Assembly (NCBI RefSeq): GCF_024346455.1
Contig: NZ_JAGQCY010000001.1
Span: forward strand, 62,001-126,000
Direction: 5' to 3'
Origin: Cyanobium sp. Aljojuca 7A6
Lineage (GTDB): Bacteria; Cyanobacteriota; Cyanobacteriia; PCC-6307; Cyanobiaceae
Length of the DNA stretch: 64,000 bases
Shown here: positions 24,396 to 33,457 of the stretch, piece by piece
Position numbering within the stretch: position 1 is the first letter of the stretch
Layout of the letters: each line of letters starts with the position of its first letter
Translations under genes and position numbers: made by a program
Notes under the pieces: generated by a model
Database searches by the model: none
Told to the model about the DNA's origin: nothing
The model's input: only the letters and a program-made list of their open reading frames with translations

Positions 24396-25351
24396 GGCTC
24401 CTGGCCGATCCGACGACCTGCCATCGGCCGTTCCACCCCCTGATCGCTGAGAGTTCCCGTCAGTGCTCCGGCTCGCACCGTGCCCTGGAACGTGCCGCGG
24501 GCTTGATCGCCACGGCTTGTTCTGGTGCCGTAGGTGAAGGCGATGGCCTCACCCCGCATCCGCCCGGAAAGAATGCTCAGGCTCTCGCCGTTGAGCAGCA
24601 GACGGCCGCTGAGCATCTGGAACGTCTGCTGAATGTCCAACTCAGCCGCAGGCTTCAGATCCGGATCGCCGAGCTGCCAGCGACCCTCCACCTGGGCTGG
24701 AACCACCCAGAAATAACCCCTGCCGCCCTGAACTTCGATGGTGGTATCGGCTGACCAGGTGCCCATGTTGAAGGTATTCGACACGACACGAGTACCTGGA
24801 CGCATGGCCAGGATGATGGGCTTGAGCTTCAAGTTGAGCTCTGGCAGCAAATAAAGCGTCAGCACGGTGGCAGCGCCGAAATCCTCCTTGAAGATGTCGC
24901 CTTGGATGAACGTCACCTTGTCGCTCACTGCAGCCCGGACGGAATTTCGCTTGGCCAGCAGAACCAGATCCGGATTGTATTCAATCCCAACACCTTTGAT
25001 GCCATAGCGCTGGGCCGCACCGATCACGATCTTGCCGTCTCCAGAGCCAAGGTCATAGAGAATGTCGTTGGGCTGGATCTTCACGACATCCAGCATGGCT
25101 TGCATGAGGACATCGGGTGTGGGCACCCAGATCACGTCCTTGCCTTCCTGGCCAACGCTTGGTTCGTACAGGGCATCGCCATGGATCTGCCGGAAGTAAT
25201 CGGCACCGAAAGCTGCGATTGGCATCAGCCAAACCAGCAGGGCTGTTGCCACCGTGGCGGTGGCTCTCCTCCTCACAGCAGGGCGGCTTAGGCGCTGGCC
25301 TGAACCCCAGGATCCGAGCAGCTGTCTGACGCGATGGGCCATAGGGGGCAT
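24392..25351 (-). CDS. Exported SAM-dependent methyltransferase
   Basis: About 319 residues from ATG 25351. An N-terminal hydrophobic segment ending near A-A-F-G-A looks like a signal peptide. The Rossmann-type methyltransferase core follows: D-I-L-Y-D-L-G-S-G-D-G-K-I (motif I, SAM-binding), G-V-G-I-E-Y-N-P, Q-G-D-I-F, and L-L-P-E-L-N. The first motif set resembles DOT1-like or L-isoaspartate-type enzymes. A signal peptide on a SAM enzyme is odd because SAM is cytoplasmic. The C-terminal 130 residues are beta-rich and unassigned. It is coupled to the permease downstream. Confidence 0.83.
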   Translation of the reverse strand: MPPMAHRVRQLLGSWGSGQRLSRPAVRRRATATVATALLVWLMPIAAFGADYFRQIHGDALYEPSVGQEGKDVIWVPTPDVLMQAMLDVVKIQPNDILYDLGSGDGKIVIGAAQRYGIKGVGIEYNPDLVLLAKRNSVRAAVSDKVTFIQGDIFKEDFGAATVLTLYLLPELNLKLKPIILAMRPGTRVVSNTFNMGTWSADTTIEVQGGRGYFWVVPAQVEGRWQLGDPDLKPAAELDIQQTFQMLSGRLLLNGESLSILSGRMRGEAIAFTYGTRTSRGDQARGTFQGTVRAGALTGTLSDQGVERPMAGRRIGQEP

Positions 25352-25501
25352 CGCCTGAACCAAAGATGACAAGATTATCCTGGCTGCCCCACCCCATGAA
25401 GTCCGTGTGTTCCAAAGCACCCCGCCGCTCCCTTTCAAGCAACGGGGGTCGTGCTTTTGAGGCTGATGAACCACGACCAGCCAACGGGAATGCACAGCTA
25501 C

Positions 25502-25741
25502 CTATTCATGATCCCATTGAAGTTCCCCGGATGTGATCTTCGAGAGGACCATCTCTTGAAGAAGCTGCAACTCAGCAGGGGTGACCTTCCCGTCCGCCCA
25601 GGCACGCGTCTTGAATGCTTTCATCTCATTCTGGGAAATCACACCATCTGAAATGGCCCGCTCCAAGACAGCCATCAGCTTCTTGAGATCGTGAAGTTCT
25701 TCTGGAGTGGGGGGTTGAGCATTTGGGTAAGCAATGTCCAT
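25502..25741 (-). CDS. Small helical protein, TerB-like pattern
   Basis: A 79-residue soluble helical protein: V-L-E-R-A-I-S-D-G-V-I-S-Q-N-E, then R-A-W-A-D-G-K-V-T-P-A-E-L. The two D-G-x-I/V-x-x-x-E elements resemble the acidic loops of TerB or EF-hand-like domains and could bind a divalent ion. No firm family is assigned. It lies 150 bases upstream of the methyltransferase on the same strand. Confidence 0.6.
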   Translation of the reverse strand: MDIAYPNAQPPTPEELHDLKKLMAVLERAISDGVISQNEMKAFKTRAWADGKVTPAELQLLQEMVLSKITSGELQWDHE

Positions 25742-25846
25742 CCTTGAACTTCAGAGTTGGTCGTAACGGTGTTGATCATAGGATTGTCTGAGGGTATGCC
25801 TGGATACAGAAACCTGCCATGAGGATGTCGAGCCATCCGCTCTCGG

Positions 25847-26466
25847 TCAACCGATGCGGTTCTGCAGGAACAGCCGGGTGCCCGTCGTGTCGGCCATCCG
25901 CCAGGGCACGTCGATGAACGCCTCGGCCGCAAATCCAACCCGCCGCTCACAGCTGGAGGTTGGACTGACTCCAGAGAGGGAACGCACCCCCGCCGGGGAG
26001 CTGGGGGTGATGGCGCGGGCGACGGTCCACAGCACCCGACGGCCCTGGTGGTGCCGCTCAAAGCGATAGCCATAGGCCTCATGGCCGCTGCGCCAGGACA
26101 TCACCCCCTGACCCAGGAGGGCCGCCAGATCGGTGGTGGTGAGGACCAAGCGCAATCGGCAGCCTCCGCCAGCCCCCGAGCCCGCAGCAGGGGATCCGCC
26201 GCTGGGACCGACGCCGCTTCCCGCATGGCCAACGGCTTCAGGCCAGGGAAGGTGCCCATGGGCTGCCCCGACTGGAGATGGTCGTGAAGCCGCTCCCCGA
26301 GCTCGACATACGCACCCGGCCAGGTGGTGAGGGTGGAGGAGACACGGATCAGATCGACCCCGAGAGCGCGGGCGCGGGCCTTGAGGCCGTTGCGGCTGAT
26401 CCCCCAGCGTTTCTCCAGATCGCGGATGGAGAGATCGACGGGCGCCACGTCAGTGAGTGCTGTCAT
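25847..26466 (-). pseudogene. Frameshifted HTH-containing hypothetical gene
   Basis: Two frames join into one protein. The first (26466 to about 26150) begins with D-L-S-I-R-D-L-E-K-R-W-G-I-S-R-N-G-L-K, a helix-turn-helix-like opening, and continues into T-W-P-G-A-Y-V. The second, to 25847, carries L-T-T-T-D-L-A-A-L-L-G-Q and R-F-E-R-H-H-Q-G-R-R-V-L-W. The switch lies near 26150-26165. The N-terminus resembles short picocyanobacterial proteins with a DNA-binding helix pair. Single-base loss or sequencing error are both possible. Confidence 0.6.
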
Positions 26467-26738
26467 GGTTTCGCGGTGCCATCACGACAGCATGAGAGCG
26501 CGAGAAAGGCTTCTCCTGTCGCAGTTCCGCCCCTGACTAACCACCAGCTCTCAGAGCAACTGGACCACGAATGGGGGGGGTCACGTCAATTCGACTTACT
26601 CCGCTATCTTCATTGCTCCAGCCATCGTGCAGCGATGCATGAGCATCGGCCAGGCTGATTCATTCTGAGACTTTCTTGTCTGGTTGGGGCGGACAGAAAT
26701 GCTCGTACTTCGAGATGCCCATAAACCAGTGTGAGAAA

Positions 26739-28232
26739 TTACGATTCGGCGCCCGTCAAACCCGAGAAGATCTTGAGCATCTGCTGCACCAACTGATTGA
26801 CGTGGGCCTCTTTTTTTGCACGACTGAGATCGCTGAGGCTAGCCCGCCGGTCACTGACCAGTTCGGCCAGGCGTTCCACCAAGCGCGGATTGCCTTCCAG
26901 GAGAACCCTCAGATCGTCGCGCTCCACCTCCATCAGCACGCATTCCTGCAATGTTCGAACGGTGGCACTGCGGGGTTCTCCGCGAAAGACGCTCATTTCG
27001 CCGAAGATTGCTCCTGGCTCCAGTTCAGCCACTTTTCTCTCTAAGCCTCCCTCCAAGAGCTTCGTGACCTCGATCCGTCCCTCAACCAGTTGATAAAGAA
27101 TGTCGCCCTCCTCGCCTTCGATCACCACAGCCTCTCCAGCCGCAAAACGAACACAGCGGGTGAGAGGAGCAACTTGCTGCAGTTGTTCAGCACTGAGATG
27201 ACTGAAGAGAACATTTTGTGCAAGCAGATCCATACGGGCCTGCGTGTCGTAGCCAGCGGCGTCCTTGCTGGAGACTGGCTGCCGCATTGGCCTCAGCGTC
27301 CGAACCGGGTAAGGCAGCTTGCTGCCCTGTCGCTCAAGGGCATACCAGATCTGGGCGAGAAGCTGACCTCTCAGAATATCAAGACCATTGTCTGTCGGGT
27401 CCTCATGCCACACCTCCAACTCATACGTGATGGCATGATCCGCGTAGGCATAGACGAACGCCGTGGGTTCAGGTGTTTGAAGCACAAGAGGATTGCTTCG
27501 CGCCACCCGAATCAAGATCTCTGTTGCCCGCTCTGGCGGCAGCGTCATGTCGAGATTCACGTGGATCTCCCTGGCGATCGGGCCGCGCGGACAAAATCGA
27601 AGAATTTCTGTATCGGCATTCCACAGTCTGCTGTTGGGGAGAGTAATCAAGGCCCCGTGAACATGCTGGAGACGTGTGCTCATCAACGTGAGGGAAATAA
27701 CCCAGCCTTCGATGCCATCACCTGAAGTGATGAAGTCGCCTTCCTGGAATGGTGAATCGATCTGCAGAACGATGCCTGCAAAGAAGTCTTTGAGAGATTC
27801 CTGAGCCGCCAGGCCAATCACGGCAGTCAGGATAGCGGATGTGGTCACCAGGCCCACCACATTGATCTTTGCCTGTTCCTGAAGCACTACTACGGTGATG
27901 AATGCCGCGACGATCAACATGCCGAGATCGCGCAGAATCTTGGCTGGCCGTGGCCACCAGGGCAACGCGCTGGGAAGATCCAGTGTGAGCCATACCACCA
28001 ACTGCAGGATGGCGTAGAAGCGGACCAGCAGGAGAACGGTTTCCAGCCAGGGACGCAGTTCAGGTGTGAGAAACGCCACCGGCAGACTACGGATAGCCAG
28101 CCAGGTCAGAATGGCCAGACTGGGCAGCCGTAAAGGGATCGCTGCCAGACGGCGCTTGCGACAGACGAACCGCACGGCAAGCAGCAATAGCTCCAGTCCG
28201 AGTGCGAGCAGAATGTTATCTAGGATAGACAT
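26739..28232 (-). CDS. MscS-type channel with cyclic nucleotide-binding domain
   Basis: A 497-residue protein. Three or four N-terminal helices lead to the MscS core: V-V-G-L-V-T-T-S-A-I-L-T-A-V-I-G-L-A-A-Q and S-L-K-D-F-F-A-G (pore helix region, about residues 130-160), then the beta domain with G-D-F-I-T and N-S-R-L. From about residue 345 a cNMP-binding domain follows, with G-E-M-S-V-F-R-G-E-P-R-S-A-T-V, the phosphate-binding cassette with its Arg. Channels of this bCNG type are gated more by ligand than by tension. The ligand could be cAMP or c-di-GMP-type signals; two c-di-GMP genes are nearby. Confidence 0.9.
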   Translation of the reverse strand: MSILDNILLALGLELLLLAVRFVCRKRRLAAIPLRLPSLAILTWLAIRSLPVAFLTPELRPWLETVLLLVRFYAILQLVVWLTLDLPSALPWWPRPAKILRDLGMLIVAAFITVVVLQEQAKINVVGLVTTSAILTAVIGLAAQESLKDFFAGIVLQIDSPFQEGDFITSGDGIEGWVISLTLMSTRLQHVHGALITLPNSRLWNADTEILRFCPRGPIAREIHVNLDMTLPPERATEILIRVARSNPLVLQTPEPTAFVYAYADHAITYELEVWHEDPTDNGLDILRGQLLAQIWYALERQGSKLPYPVRTLRPMRQPVSSKDAAGYDTQARMDLLAQNVLFSHLSAEQLQQVAPLTRCVRFAAGEAVVIEGEEGDILYQLVEGRIEVTKLLEGGLERKVAELEPGAIFGEMSVFRGEPRSATVRTLQECVLMEVERDDLRVLLEGNPRLVERLAELVSDRRASLSDLSRAKKEAHVNQLVQQMLKIFSGLTGAES

Positions 28233-28790
28233 GCCCCAAGTGGGAGAGTGATTGGGAGCAGGATTGCAGGCCTGTTCTCATTAAATAAAATCGCGTTCTG
28301 CCAGGAGAGGACGGATCTCACTCCTCAAGGACAAGCGCTTTTTAGCATCATCACCATTGCCGTGGATTCAACTTACTCTGGATGGTCATACTAATTCAAC
28401 ACAAAGACATCGTAGCCCTCCGAATGCGAAGGTTCTTTAGCCTGCGATCCAGACACATCCTTGTACGCAACCATGTAAGCAGTGGCATCTTTGCGCAGCC
28501 ACCACACATCAGCAAGGTCGCTAGCCGTCGAGACTCAGTCTGGTGTCGGCGCCAGAGACGTCCAGCTTGTCCATCAGCACGCCGCTGAGATCGTTGCCTC
28601 GGAGGCTGGCCTGTGGAGAGGGGGCTCCAGCCCATGAGAAACGCCGCACCTATCCCCCTGAGCCAAGGACCTGGCTGAGGCTTTCGCTTGCGGTGGGTGG
28701 CCAAGGAGGCGATCAGTGATCGCCAGAAGCTCCAGGAGCACGGCCAGAACCGATTGACAGCGCTAGTGCATCTGTACGCATCAGGGGTTC
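28233..28790. other. Intergenic stretch with a possible decayed coding remnant
   Basis: 558 bases upstream of the MscS-type gene. On the minus strand, 28600-28391 gives two partial frames: S-L-R-G-N-D-L-S-G-V-L-M-D-K-L, then after a shift D-L-A-D-V-W-W-L-R-K-D-A-T-A-Y-M-V-A-Y ending at stop 28391. The residue use looks protein-like but I recognise no family. The rest holds no visible gene; the MscS promoter should lie near 28240-28300, which is AT-rich. Confidence 0.3.
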
Positions 28791-29070
28791 ATGGCTGGTC
28801 GTCTGCGTCGCTCCACACTGGAAGGCAGCGGCTCGGTGGCCTTGCCCATCGAGGAGTGGCCCTATCTCGATGAAAAGGAACGTTTTCGCAGCCGCAAGAG
28901 TTGCATGAGCTGCCACTGGTTTCGCCACCACGCCGGGTGCACTGGATCATTGGGCTCACCTGCCTATTGCACCAGGGCCTGCTGTGCTGCCCCAGGGGGA
29001 ACACCCCATTGGCCGCTTTCAGGGCTGAACCGATGACATGTGTCAGGCGACTTCCGCTCTCCCCCCGGAC
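28791..29070 (+). pseudogene. Broken copy of the Cys-rich protein at 41837
   Basis: The first 55 codons parallel the intact protein at 41837-42124: L-R-R-S-T, then E-E-W-P-Y-L-D-E, then C-M-S-C-H-W-F-R-H-H-A-G. After the last block the reading frame shifts, and the continuation L-T-C-L-L-H-Q-G-L-L is found in another frame at about 28930-28960. The end also differs. It is therefore a frameshifted paralogue. Confidence 0.75.
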
Positions 29071-29158
29071 CGGAGCGCAAGGCTTCTGCGCTGTGGCTTA
29101 ACGAATTCCATCGACCTCACAGTGCAGGGGATCGGAGACCCCGGTCCATGTACGTTGA

Positions 29159-31588
29159 TTGGACCGTGTTGCGTCCAGTCTCTTGCTGAGCGTGGGGTGG
29201 AGCCAGAAGCAACCTTCCCCAGCGGCTCCGGAGAACCGTCGCAGGATCCTGGTCCTGCATCTGGCCATGGTCGGGCTGTTCCTGCTCGATCTCGCCCTGC
29301 CCAAAAACATCCCGCTGCTGCCCTACTACTTCCTGATGGTGGTGCTCTCAGCGAGCTTGGCGACGCCCCGCCAGATGGTCCCCTTGGTCGTTCAGGCCTT
29401 TGGACTGGCGATCATCTCCGGCCTTTACTGGGGCTTCCTCCCCTCGATCGACTACGCCACCCGCCTTCTGGCGCTGACCGGCGTGGCGGCTGTGGCCTTG
29501 CAGCTCTCAGCCCAGCGCTGCCGGGAAATAACCCTGCGTCGCCAGAGCGAACAGACCCTCAAGCTCACATTTGATAACGCCGCCGCCGGCGTGGCTCTGG
29601 CCGATCCAAGCGGCCGGTTGCTGCGCGTCAATCCCGCGCTTTGCGACACTCTCAACCGTGACGCCCGGACCCTGCTCACGCTCTCCTGGCCTGAGATCAG
29701 TCATCCGGACGACATCGCCCGGGAACAGCCACTGGTGGAGGCGATGCTGGCGAACCGGTGCGATGGCTACCGGCTCAAGAAGCGGTATCTGCGCGGCGAT
29801 GGCAGCACCATCTGGGTCGACCTGAGCGTTTCGTGTGTGCGTGGCCACGACGGGCACCTTGAGTTCTTCATCGGCCAGGCCGTCGACATCTCCGCCGAGA
29901 TGGCGGCCCAGGAAGCCCTGGCCAGCTCCGAGCAGACGCTGCGCCACACCCTGGATCAATGCAGCATGGGCCTGGCGCTGTGCGCTGCGGGCACGGGGAC
30001 CATCCTGCAGGCCAATTCGCAGCTCTGCACCGAACTCAACCTGACCCCAGCGGCGTTGGTGGGCAGCGGCCTGAACCTGATGATGGATGCCCTGGAGAAG
30101 GTGTCTGAGCAGGGTGCAGAGTCCAGCACACCGATCGACCATGCCGCACTGGAGGCCCTGCTGCGCGGCGAGAACGATGTCTACAGAGCGCGTGTGCAGC
30201 TGCTGCGGGACGGCCGCCCCAGAGGCTGGGGTGACCTGCGGCTCAGCAACCTCCGCGATGCCAGTGGTGCCGTGGGCCATGTGCTGCTGGAGGTCGATGA
30301 CATCACCGACATCGTGGCCCCGACGGAGTACCTCCAGGCCGCTGCCGCCGCGGGGGTGGTGGGCATCTGGGACTGGGACGTGCCGGCCAACGTGCTCACC
30401 TGGCATCCGGTGATGTATCGGCTCTACGGCCGCAAACCGGGCGACTTCGCCGGCGCCTACCAGGCCTGGGCCGAAGCGGTGCATCCTGAGGATCGGGCCT
30501 ATGCGGAGGGGGAGATCCAGGCGGCCCTGCGCGGAAAGCGGGAGTACGCCCCGCGCTTCCGGGTGATCTGGCCCGATGGCTCTGTGCACCACGTCCAGGC
30601 CATCTCCCACACCACCTACGACCGCGAGGGCCAGCCCCTGCGCATGCTCGGCGTCAACTACGACGTGACGGAGCTGGTGCAGACCCAGCAGCAACTGCAG
30701 GCCGAACAGCACCGGCTCAGCACCACCCTCGATTCGCTGCTGGATCCGCACTTGATGCTAGGCCCGGTACGCGATGAGGCGGGTTCCATCGTGGATCTGC
30801 GCATCCTGCGGGCCAACCCCGCCGCCGCCGTTTACAACAACATGGCGCTGGAGGATTTTGTTGGGGCCAGGGTGCGGCAGTTCTGGGCCGACCATGTGAG
30901 CGATGGACTGTTCGATCGCTACCTGGAGGTGCTCGGCAACGGCAAGCCGCTGGTGCTCGACAGCTTCCCCCTCCACCATGTCCAGCAGGGCGGACTCCGC
31001 TACTTTGACATCCGCGCCGTCAAGGTGTCCGAGGAGCTGAGTGTTACCTGGCGCGATGTGAGTGAGCGGATCGCGATGGAACAGGCCCTTGAGCGCCGGG
31101 CCGCCACCGACAGCCTGACCACCCTGCTGAACCGCGAGGAGGTCTTCGCGCAGATGGGTCGGCTCCTGGCCGACGACCGGCGCCGGGGTGGGGAACTGGC
31201 CGTGCTCTTCTGCGACCTCGATCATTTCAAGGAGGTGAACGACAACTACGGCCACCAGGCCGGCGATGCGGTGCTCCAGGCCGTGGCCAAGCGGATCCGC
31301 TCCTGCCTGAGGGGGTCGGATCTGGCCGCGCGCATCGGTGGTGATGAGCTGATGGTGGTGCTGCCTGGCTTGCAGGGTCTCCCGGATGCGCTGACCATCG
31401 CAGAGAAGTTGCGCCGCCTGGCAAGCGAAGCGGTGCCAATCCCTCAAGGGCTGGTGCAGGTCAGCGTCAGCGTTGGCGTGGCCCTCGCCTGTGACGGTGA
31501 ATCGCCGGACGAGCTGATCGCCCGGGCCGACACGGCGATGTACACCGCCAAGCAGCAGGGCCGCGATCAGGTTGTGGCGATCAACTGA
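29159..31588 (+). CDS. Membrane PAS-GGDEF diguanylate cyclase
   Basis: An 809-residue protein (TTG start) with three or four membrane helices near residues 30-120, then PAS-like modules at about 135-255, 265-375, 385-500 and 515-635, and a GGDEF domain at 640-805. The active loop is R-I-G-G-D-E-L, a functional G-G-D-E-L variant, preceded by D-L-D-H-F-K and N-D-x-Y-G-H. It should make c-di-GMP. The I-site R-x-x-D is partly recognisable as R-G-S-D upstream. The EAL protein at 39306-40535 may degrade the product. Confidence 0.92.
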   Translation: MDRVASSLLLSVGWSQKQPSPAAPENRRRILVLHLAMVGLFLLDLALPKNIPLLPYYFLMVVLSASLATPRQMVPLVVQAFGLAIISGLYWGFLPSIDYATRLLALTGVAAVALQLSAQRCREITLRRQSEQTLKLTFDNAAAGVALADPSGRLLRVNPALCDTLNRDARTLLTLSWPEISHPDDIAREQPLVEAMLANRCDGYRLKKRYLRGDGSTIWVDLSVSCVRGHDGHLEFFIGQAVDISAEMAAQEALASSEQTLRHTLDQCSMGLALCAAGTGTILQANSQLCTELNLTPAALVGSGLNLMMDALEKVSEQGAESSTPIDHAALEALLRGENDVYRARVQLLRDGRPRGWGDLRLSNLRDASGAVGHVLLEVDDITDIVAPTEYLQAAAAAGVVGIWDWDVPANVLTWHPVMYRLYGRKPGDFAGAYQAWAEAVHPEDRAYAEGEIQAALRGKREYAPRFRVIWPDGSVHHVQAISHTTYDREGQPLRMLGVNYDVTELVQTQQQLQAEQHRLSTTLDSLLDPHLMLGPVRDEAGSIVDLRILRANPAAAVYNNMALEDFVGARVRQFWADHVSDGLFDRYLEVLGNGKPLVLDSFPLHHVQQGGLRYFDIRAVKVSEELSVTWRDVSERIAMEQALERRAATDSLTTLLNREEVFAQMGRLLADDRRRGGELAVLFCDLDHFKEVNDNYGHQAGDAVLQAVAKRIRSCLRGSDLAARIGGDELMVVLPGLQGLPDALTIAEKLRRLASEAVPIPQGLVQVSVSVGVALACDGESPDELIARADTAMYTAKQQGRDQVVAIN

Positions 31589-31650
31589 AGCGGCTACACG
31601 ACGACGGTGTGTGCCCCATCACTGATCAGGGCCTCAGCGGGTAGGGCGCA

Positions 31651-32664
31651 TCAGCCCGTCGCTACGGCGGCCGCGTCAAGAACAAAGCGATAACGCACAT
31701 CACCCAGGCGCAGGCGCTCGATCGCGTCGTTGACCCGATCCATCGGCAAATGCTCCACCAGCGGGCGGATGTTGTGGCGCACGCAGAACTCCGCCATCTT
31801 CAGCAGGCTGGCTGGGGAGGAGGTGGGGCTGCCGGTGATCGAGCGCCGGGACATGATCAGGTCGAAGGCGTCCACTTGAATCGGCTCAAGCACAGCGCCG
31901 AGCTGGTGCAGGCGGCCGCGGGGAGCAAGGGAGGCCATCACCGCGCCCCAATCGAGGGAATGGTTCACGGTGTTGATCACCAGGTCAAACCGGCCGGCCA
32001 GGTTGGCCAGGTTGTCGAGCGCTTCCACCTGATGGGCGCCGAAACGCTTCGCCTCCTCGGCCTTGGCCAGGGTGGTGGTGAGCGCCGTGACTTCACAGCC
32101 CCAGGCCCGGGCGAACTGCAGGGCCATATGGCCCAGACCACCAATTCCGATCACGGCCACCCGGGCCGTGGGTGAAACGGCCTCATCAATCAATGGGGCG
32201 AACACGGTGATTCCGCCGCAGAAGAGAGGGCCAGCTACGGCCGGATCCATCCCCTCGGGCAAAGGAATGGCCCAGTCTTGACGGGCAGTGACATGGCTGG
32301 CGAAGCCCCCTTGGCGGCCAACGATCGTGGCCTCCAACGACGGGCAGAGATTGCCGGTGCCGCCCAGGCACTGCCCGCAGTGAGAGCAGCTGCCGCAGAT
32401 CCAACCCAACCCGCGCAACTGGCCGATCACACCGGGATCCACCCCCTCCCCCACCTGCACGACCCGGCCCACCACTTCATGCCCCGGAACCAGGGGGAAG
32501 CGGCTCACACCCCATTGGTTCTCAAGCATGGAAAGGTCGCTGTGGCAAAGGCCGCAATGCAGCACTTCGAGCACCAGCTCATCGAGCGCCGGCTCCAACA
32601 TCGGACGCTCCGCGCGCTCCAGGGGAGCGCCGGGTTCACGGGCCTGCCAGACAGTGATGGACAC
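31651..32664 (-). CDS. Zinc-dependent alcohol dehydrogenase
   Basis: About 337 residues from GTG 32664 (frame open further upstream without homology). It is a medium-chain dehydrogenase: H-C-G-L-C-H-S-D near residue 38 with the catalytic-zinc Cys, G-H-E-V-V-G-R-V, the structural-zinc cluster C-G-S-C-x-x-C-x-x-C, and the cofactor fold G-I-G-G-L-G-H-M. This matches the cinnamyl-alcohol/YahK-like subgroup that reduces aldehydes with NADPH. It converges with the cyclase gene. Confidence 0.9.
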   Translation of the reverse strand: MSITVWQAREPGAPLERAERPMLEPALDELVLEVLHCGLCHSDLSMLENQWGVSRFPLVPGHEVVGRVVQVGEGVDPGVIGQLRGLGWICGSCSHCGQCLGGTGNLCPSLEATIVGRQGGFASHVTARQDWAIPLPEGMDPAVAGPLFCGGITVFAPLIDEAVSPTARVAVIGIGGLGHMALQFARAWGCEVTALTTTLAKAEEAKRFGAHQVEALDNLANLAGRFDLVINTVNHSLDWGAVMASLAPRGRLHQLGAVLEPIQVDAFDLIMSRRSITGSPTSSPASLLKMAEFCVRHNIRPLVEHLPMDRVNDAIERLRLGDVRYRFVLDAAAVATG

Positions 32665-33239
32665 GACAGAACGGCGGTGAACCCTTGTTCTAGTCAGAAC
32701 GTTCTGTGGGAGGCGTGATGGCGCCCCGAGCACGTGATCCCGTTGATCCACCCGACAGGGCGTTGATCGCTGGCCGATTCGGACAGGGCGGACGCACCCC
32801 CCCGTGCCAGCTGGCTCACTGAAGACCTGCCGGACTCCCCCAAAGCCACCAAGGATCTGGTGGCTTTGGGGGAGCCCCTTCACCATCCCCTGGATGGAAG
32901 GCGCTGCACTTGCTCCGGTGGGGATCACCGAGCCATTGACCACCGTGCAGAGACGAGCTCTAGCTGCCCCCATCCTTCCTTCATCGGGAGCGCAGCGGGA
33001 ATAGCTGGTTTCGGGAAGTGCCCTACACGGATCCGCTGAAATGAAGCAGGTTTGCTGACGATACGCATCATTTCGCCCAAGCTAGAAGATGGCTGAATAT
33101 TTATTCAGTCCCGCAGGATTAGCACAGAAGAACTTAAGAAAGAAATAAGATCTTTTGCGAATCAATCATCTTGTTTCCGCGCAGACTTGTAGAGCACATC
33201 CCTATCGCATGGATGTGAACACCCACAAAGGAGTGAGTC
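32665..33239. other. Divergent region with a palindrome and a perfect hairpin
   Basis: No coding frame is convincing. Near the dehydrogenase start, AGAACGTTCT (about 32694-32703) is a perfect 10-base palindrome and a possible operator. A perfect 17-bp inverted repeat lies at 32835-32874. The stretch 33060-33170 is AT-rich and should carry the promoter of the CsbD-like gene. Confidence 0.5.
32835..32874. repeat. Perfect 17-bp inverted repeat, 6-base loop
   Basis: Left arm 32835-32851 (starts CTCCCCCAAAGCC) and right arm 32858-32874 are exact complements around AGGATC. No T-tract follows on the plus strand. It lies between two divergent genes, where a terminator is not needed, so it may belong to a small RNA, an mRNA leader or an element end. 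Confidence 0.8.
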
Positions 33240-33422
33240 ATGGGATTGGATAAAGATATGAAAGCCACGGCCAAGAACATCGAGGGCAAGACTCAGGAGA
33301 CCATTGGCACCATCACCGGTGACAAGAAGGATCAGCTGGCGGGCAAGGCCAAGCAAGCCCAGGCCAGCGCTGAACATGCCGTGGAAGACCTGAAAGACGC
33401 ACTGCATGACACGACAAACTAA
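33240..33422 (+). CDS. CsbD-family stress protein
   Basis: A 60-residue hydrophilic helical protein of the CsbD family: M-K-A-T-A-K-N-I-E-G-K-T-Q-E-T-I-G near the start and D-Q-L-A-G-K-A-K-Q in the middle. CsbD-like proteins accumulate under general stress; their biochemical role is unknown. An AAGGAG-like ribosome site lies about ten bases upstream of the ATG (CAAAGGAGTGAGTC). Confidence 0.9.
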   Translation: MGLDKDMKATAKNIEGKTQETIGTITGDKKDQLAGKAKQAQASAEHAVEDLKDALHDTTN

Positions 33423-33457
33423 ACGTCGCTCCATTTCACAGTAAGACTTTCAACACT

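Noticed and set aside
29507-30751. 414-codon minus-strand frame opposite the diguanylate cyclase
   Set aside because: Shadow frame caused by high GC content; residue use is His/Gln/Gly biased and without domains.
32694-32703. AGAACGTTCT palindrome as a LexA box
   Set aside because: It does not fit the known cyanobacterial LexA consensus; kept only as a possible operator.
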